This document shows positions 60,061-64,000 of a DNA stretch of 64,000 nt, one piece after another (the stretch's first letter is position 1; each line of letters starts with the position of its first letter). The notes under the pieces are model-generated. The model did no database searches. It was not told where the DNA came from and saw nothing but the letters and a program-made list of their open reading frames with translations. Both the position numbers and the translations under genes were made by a program. Where the stretch lies: assembly GCF_040545875.1 (NCBI RefSeq), contig NZ_JBEPMR010000003.1; one strand, given 5' to 3'. Origin of the DNA: Faecalicatena_A orotica. GTDB lineage: Bacteria; Bacillota; Clostridia; Lachnospirales; Lachnospiraceae.

Positions 60061-61191
60061 TTAAACAATCGAACCCTCAGCGTTATTTCCGGGATAATTT
60101 CTATCCAGATACCCCGGCTTCAGTCCCGGTATTTTCTCGAACGTGCTCTGCATTCTATAATACTTCCCACTCTCACTGCTTTGCGTAAACCCGTGCAGAA
60201 TTTCTACTGCATGAAGGGCCAGCCCTGCATTTGCCCTGTGCTTTCTTTGATTCCTTATGGCCCATGCCATCTCTGCCGCACCCAGGCCACGGCTTTCTTC
60301 CGCATATCCATAGTTAGATGGAATGATAACAGGGGTATCCTGCCCCTTTCTTAGAACAGAGACTTCCCCTCCGAATCCATTTGGATCTGCCATATTTAGA
60401 ATTCCTTCCGTCCCATAGACCGTTAATCCAGGCATTTCCGGAAAAATACAGTCTGAATTGAAATGAACTGTTCCCAGTGCACCATTTTCAAATTCCATCA
60501 TGCCTGTGAGAATGCTTTCAACTTCTGTCTCATATGTTTCTCCATAATTCCCCATAAAAGGAAATCTATGCATACGCTCCACCGGTTTATTTTTCATACC
60601 TGTTACTGCCGAAACCGGGCCTAATAGAAAAAGAAGTGCAGTCAGGTAATAAATACCTACATCTACACCGATGCTCCCCCCTTTTTTCGATAAATAGGGG
60701 ATGAATTCGCTGAGTGTATTGTAATCTCTGTTTACAAAAGCATGGCATGATTTGACCTCTCCAATCATCCCGCTGTCAGCAATATCTTTTGCATTTTGAA
60801 TTGCCGCACCCAGAAAAGTATCTGGTGCTGCCCCCAGATACAGGGCTTTTTCTTCAGCAAGTTCTGTAAGCTCTTTTGCCTGTTCATATTCAATTGACAG
60901 GACTTTTTCTGTATACACATGCCTGCCAGCTTCCAGTAATTGTTTAATGACTGAATAATGTACACTGGGAGGTGTCAGATTCACCACCATTTCAATACTG
61001 CTGTCATTAAGGATATCTTCCATTGACATCTGTTGAATACCATATTTCCCGGCCATTTTTTCTGACAATGAAACATTCACATCACAGCATCCTGCCAGAT
61101 CTATTATGGAAAACTTGTTCTTTAGATTTTCCATATACTTCTCACTGATTGTTCCGCATCCTACGATTGCGGTTTTTACTGTTTTTACCAT
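60061..61191 (-). CDS. Gfo/Idh/MocA family oxidoreductase
   Basis: NAD(P)-dependent dehydrogenase of 376 residues. The Rossmann motif AIVGCGTISEKYM is at the N-terminus, VVNLTPPSVHY follows, and the EKVLSIEYEQAKELTELAE segment carries EK of the family's EKP motif with Val instead of Pro. The C-terminal domain has GVDVGIYYLTALLFLLGP with the usual D..YY..L layout. An ATG at 61200 overlaps the AGGAG site, so the ATG at 61191 is preferred; it follows the VOC stop codon by one base. It likely oxidises a hydroxyl of a sugar, glycoside or inositol. Confidence 0.88.
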   Translation of the reverse strand: MVKTVKTAIVGCGTISEKYMENLKNKFSIIDLAGCCDVNVSLSEKMAGKYGIQQMSMEDILNDSSIEMVVNLTPPSVHYSVIKQLLEAGRHVYTEKVLSIEYEQAKELTELAEEKALYLGAAPDTFLGAAIQNAKDIADSGMIGEVKSCHAFVNRDYNTLSEFIPYLSKKGGSIGVDVGIYYLTALLFLLGPVSAVTGMKNKPVERMHRFPFMGNYGETYETEVESILTGMMEFENGALGTVHFNSDCIFPEMPGLTVYGTEGILNMADPNGFGGEVSVLRKGQDTPVIIPSNYGYAEESRGLGAAEMAWAIRNQRKHRANAGLALHAVEILHGFTQSSESGKYYRMQSTFEKIPGLKPGYLDRNYPGNNAEGSIV

Positions 61192-61192
61192 A

Positions 61193-61696
61193 TTATTCAT
61201 CTCCTGTTATCTGCAATGATTCCTTTGTATACTCCATCACTTCAAAATGGTTGCCATCCGGATCTGTCAGCCAGAACTGGTATGTCCCATCCACCCCTTT
61301 CCGTATGGGACTGTCCGGTTTTATTCCATACTGGCATACTCTGTCCCACAATTCATGAATATTATCAACCTCAAGACTAAAATGCTGATATCCATAATAC
61401 TGTTTGATATCTGGCAGTTCCTTTTTCTCCCCGTACTGATAGAATAACTCTATCAGTTGGTTTGGTGCCATCTCCAGATATACAAACCATTCTTTATCCC
61501 CCATCTGACCCAGATACTGCATAAATCCCGTAAGTTCTTCATTCATCTCCGCTTGTGGTTCCGACTGCATTTTTCTAAGGGCCTGAGAAAAAGTCATAGA
61601 AAATTTTTTCTTCATCCCCAGCGCATTGCAGTAGAAGTCCAGCATTGCCTCCATGTTTTTCACATCAAATCCAATGTGTGATATACCTTTGATCAT
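61193..61696 (-). CDS. VOC family protein (glyoxalase/dioxygenase fold)
   Basis: Protein of 167 residues with two beta-alpha-beta-beta-beta modules: ISHIGFDVKNMEAMLDFYCNALG and YQHFSLEVDNIHELWDRV, ending DPDGNHFEVMEYT. Metal-ligand candidates (His in HIGFD, His in QHFSL, Glu in HFEVME) are present. The fold covers lyases, isomerases, dioxygenases and binding proteins, so no reaction can be named. It starts the three-gene cassette with the Gfo/Idh/MocA gene. Confidence 0.83.
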   Translation of the reverse strand: MIKGISHIGFDVKNMEAMLDFYCNALGMKKKFSMTFSQALRKMQSEPQAEMNEELTGFMQYLGQMGDKEWFVYLEMAPNQLIELFYQYGEKKELPDIKQYYGYQHFSLEVDNIHELWDRVCQYGIKPDSPIRKGVDGTYQFWLTDPDGNHFEVMEYTKESLQITGDE

Positions 61697-61835
61697 TGTA
61701 TTTCCTCCTGAATTATTTACTGGTTTTTATTATAAAGGCTATTACTGAATCAGAATATGGCTTCAGTAGACAACTGTAGTTGGTTAATTCGGACATCTTT
61801 ATTTTGAACTTAACTGCTGAACCACTGCAATCCCC

Positions 61836-61895
61836 AAAAAGAATATCCCCACCGGAATCAATGCTTGACAGCATTGAATTTTCCGGTGGGGATAT
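61836..61895 (-). terminator. Terminator with an unusually long two-part stem
   Basis: ATATCCCCACCGGAA faces TTCCGGTGGGGATAT, and the inner arms CAATGCT and AGCATTG pair around TGAC. On the minus strand it is followed by TCTTTTTGG. It lies 31 bases after the stop codon of the gene that ends at 61926. The rest of the gap to 61697 shows nothing I can name. Confidence 0.8.
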
Positions 61896-61925
61896 GTTTC
61901 CCATATTTTTCTTTCTGATATATAT

Positions 61926-63521
61926 TTATACGACTGCTTCAACTAAAACTTTATTCTTAACGAATACTTCATGTACACCAACCTGTTTGTTTTTATTAAA
62001 GTTAAAACTAATCATATACCCTTTACTTTTCTTGTAATCCTCCAGATATTCAGCTAATTGTTCCTCTCCTCGGCGATTATACTCATCTCCATGCCATATC
62101 TTCATTTCAATGATTGACTGCTCGCCTCGATAATCAACAATCACATCTGTACGCCGCATTCCTCTTGTTCTGAACTCAATATAATAATTCCCAATTCCAT
62201 TGATTATAGGCCTGAGATAAAGCAGGAAATATTTTCTGCCCTCTTCTTCTAAAAATGTTTCATCACTATCGGCATACAATTCTGTGAAATGCTCCACAAA
62301 CTTCTCTAATATCAGCCGCATATTTAATTGTCCACCTGTAATAAACTGGTTTTTGTCCTTTAAAGATGCTTTATAGATATCTTTCTCGTGCATCTCGTTT
62401 GCAGATAGGTAGTAATTATAGAGTAATGTATCAAATATCCTGTTCGCCGGCTCTACCATTCCATCCCTATTTTTAACAAAGCCAAACATTGATGCAATAT
62501 CAATAGCCGGATTCATTGGATTATACGCAATCCCTCTGCCTGAAAACAACAGGGCATACAGCATTTCGTCCATTTCCGGATAAGTCGTCAGTTTATGAAT
62601 CAATGATTCGAACAATGTATTCTTTTCCTGCAAAAGAATCCTTTCAGCCTCCAGAAATCCCGATTTGCTCCATGCTGACCGCTTATCCGGATATTTTTCA
62701 CTGCCGGAAACTCTTTCATCTATAATCTTGCAAAGACGTGAAACCAAATAAGGATAACCAGATGTATAATTAGATATCATCCCTGCCATCTCCATGACAT
62801 CCATACCTGTATGCCAGTCTTCTTCATATTTCTCCAGCATCTCTGCAATTCCGTCCATTGACAGGCTCATATCCACATTGAAATCAGCAGCAATATTCCA
62901 AGGACTATTATATTGCTGTTCCTCATCACCACGCATCTTTAGTTTCAAATTCTTAATGTCGTGTACTCCTGCTAAAATAACTGACTGGAAAGTAGGACGG
63001 TCAATTCGTTTCAGATATTTATCTCTTAACATTCCAAGAAAACTTAAAAATGTTGTGCTTCCACTCGCCTGATCCACCTCGTCAATTATTAGAATAATCG
63101 GCTTTACGCTATCCCTGCACATCTGTGAAATCACATTTGAATATTCCCTGAAAGACAGCTGCTTCTCGCCTTTTGCATACTCAGATAAGATCTGAAAAGT
63201 CTCTTTCGGAACCTCCGTTGTTTCCCCATACTCAATCGTATCACATAGGAGTCCGCTAAATTCCCTGCAGAAATTGGTGTCATTCCTGTAAACAAAGTCA
63301 CCCATCCCCTCAAAACTAATTGAAAATACAATATAATCTGGGGAAAGCGCCCGCACAAGCTGACGAATAGTCGTTGTTTTCCCATACTGTCTCGCCCTGT
63401 TGATCGTAAAATATTTCCCGGCATCTACAAGATTCTTAATTTCCCTTAACTGCCTGTTGACCTCAACCATGTAATGTAAATCCGGCAGGCAGACACCTTC
63501 CGTATTAAAATACTTGCCCAT
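61926..63521 (-). CDS. AAA-ATPase with C-terminal PD-(D/E)XK-like nuclease domain
   Basis: Protein of 531 residues. N-terminal P-loop NTPase with INRARQYGKTTT (Walker A-like, residues 40-51) and Walker B PIILIIDEVDQ, then an AAA lid with NYTSGYPYLVSRLCKII. The C-terminal part has RGMRRTDVIVDYRGEQSIIE followed by MK, the D...ExK pattern of PD-(D/E)XK nucleases. This family is common in gut Clostridia and Bacteroidetes and is often wrongly named as an esterase. The ATG at 63521 has GGAG eight bases upstream. Function unknown; a DNA-targeting or defence role is a guess. It is intact, unlike the related remnant at 23894-24865, and stands alone. Confidence 0.8.
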   Translation of the reverse strand: MGKYFNTEGVCLPDLHYMVEVNRQLREIKNLVDAGKYFTINRARQYGKTTTIRQLVRALSPDYIVFSISFEGMGDFVYRNDTNFCREFSGLLCDTIEYGETTEVPKETFQILSEYAKGEKQLSFREYSNVISQMCRDSVKPIILIIDEVDQASGSTTFLSFLGMLRDKYLKRIDRPTFQSVILAGVHDIKNLKLKMRGDEEQQYNSPWNIAADFNVDMSLSMDGIAEMLEKYEEDWHTGMDVMEMAGMISNYTSGYPYLVSRLCKIIDERVSGSEKYPDKRSAWSKSGFLEAERILLQEKNTLFESLIHKLTTYPEMDEMLYALLFSGRGIAYNPMNPAIDIASMFGFVKNRDGMVEPANRIFDTLLYNYYLSANEMHEKDIYKASLKDKNQFITGGQLNMRLILEKFVEHFTELYADSDETFLEEEGRKYFLLYLRPIINGIGNYYIEFRTRGMRRTDVIVDYRGEQSIIEMKIWHGDEYNRRGEEQLAEYLEDYKKSKGYMISFNFNKNKQVGVHEVFVKNKVLVEAVV

Positions 63522-63726
63522 GCTGCACACTCCTGTTTTCCAATACTGCTTATTTTCCACTGTACTGATTACATTATACGGCATTCCAACTTATAGCACA
63601 ATCATTTGTTCCAAACCTTATCAAAAGGATACTGTGCTTATAAAATAATTGTATCTACTCATTAAAAACCACCAAGTACAGAGCCCAAAGTCTTCGGGAG
63701 TATATTCAGGATATCAGCATACTCTC

Positions 63727-64000
63727 CTATTCCCTTGCTTTGAGCACAAAGATTTTTGAATCAAAGTCCCCACATATAGATCCGTCATGAGGAAGTTCAC
63801 CACAAGACGCATCCGTGGTAATCAATCCTAAGTTCATCAGTTCATCGCCATAATTTTCTGTATGGTTAGTCAGATTTAAATAACAGCAGTCAGGATTCAA
63901 TCCTTGAAGCCTAATACGGCTATATGGAAGGTTGGCTCCGTTTAATACGCGGTACCAGCCAACCACAGCTGTTTTCTTGTCTTCGCTTACGTCCATCCAT
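63727..64000 (-). CDS. Alpha-galactosidase GH36, C-terminal fragment at window edge
   Basis: Only the last 91 codons are inside the window; the gene continues past 64000. The C-terminal beta domain of GH36 is recognised by the DKKTAVVGWYRVLNG, SRIRLQGLNPD, YGDELMNLGL and GDFDSKIFVLKARE pattern, typical of bacterial alpha-galactosidases of about 730 residues. The catalytic residues are outside. The gap 63522-63726 holds no gene that I can support. Confidence 0.85.
   Translation of the reverse strand, partial: WMDVSEDKKTAVVGWYRVLNGANLPYSRIRLQGLNPDCCYLNLTNHTENYGDELMNLGLITTDASCGELPHDGSICGDFDSKIFVLKARE

Overview
The window looks like a chromosomal segment of a Gram-positive anaerobe, most probably a spore-forming gut Clostridium-type bacterium of the Lachnospiraceae. 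The grounds are the dgt-dnaG-rpoD-trmK order, a class III (anaerobic) ribonucleotide reductase, a GerA-family germination protein, a tryptophan T-box leader, infC-rpmI-rplT with an attenuator-like leader, strong AGGAGG ribosome binding sites, and lipoprotein-dependent sugar ABC importers that lack their own ATPase. The genus cannot be fixed by eye. I see no phage genes, integrases, transposases or CRISPR arrays.

Left part (1-6.4 kb): a replication and transcription operon on the minus strand (dgt, dnaG, rpoD, trmK), with an unusual pair of related hairpins between dgt and dnaG, followed by a tandem-domain polyphosphate kinase 2 protein. From 6.8 to 15.6 kb lies a complete locus for lacto-N-biose/galacto-N-biose use: a GH112 phosphorylase, a sugar-binding lipoprotein, two permeases, a 55-residue membrane protein and an N-acetylhexosamine 1-kinase. 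Two paralogous AraC regulators flank it. From 15.6 to 24.9 kb there is a FtsX-type ABC exporter with its own two-component system, a BvgS-like hybrid kinase with two periplasmic solute-binding domains, and a decayed AAA-ATPase/nuclease-family gene next to tRNA-Leu(UAA).

Middle part (25-41.6 kb): mostly housekeeping genes. It holds a TrpB2-type tryptophan synthase under a Trp T-box, DUF2804, infC-rpmI-rplT (infC very likely starting at AUU), an NSS-family sodium symporter, DegV, a MATE exporter, TraX, a CPBP protease, a lone GerA-type protein, dUTPase, nrdG and nrdD, and an FMN-dependent hydroxy-acid oxidase with a cysteine-rich N-terminus.

Right part (41.7-61.7 kb): a large carbohydrate island. 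One operon runs from a binding lipoprotein through two permeases, an intracellular GH29 fucosidase, a GH4 glycosidase, a YesM/YesN sensor-regulator pair and a SIS-domain isomerase, read from a promoter with a palindromic operator. Next to it are an aminotransferase/orphan binding-lipoprotein pair with its own promoter and terminator, a small coiled-coil gene, an isomerase-kinase-aldolase catabolic trio with a divergent AraC regulator, and a VOC/Gfo-Idh-MocA/TIM-barrel cassette. The sugar used by the last two modules cannot be named from sequence and is the best candidate for an undescribed pathway.

Right edge (61.8-64 kb): an AAA-ATPase with a C-terminal PD-(D/E)XK-like nuclease domain, and the C-terminus of a GH36-type alpha-galactosidase that runs off the window. 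Together the GH112, GH29, GH4 and GH36 genes point to foraging on host mucin or milk glycans, or on plant galactosides.
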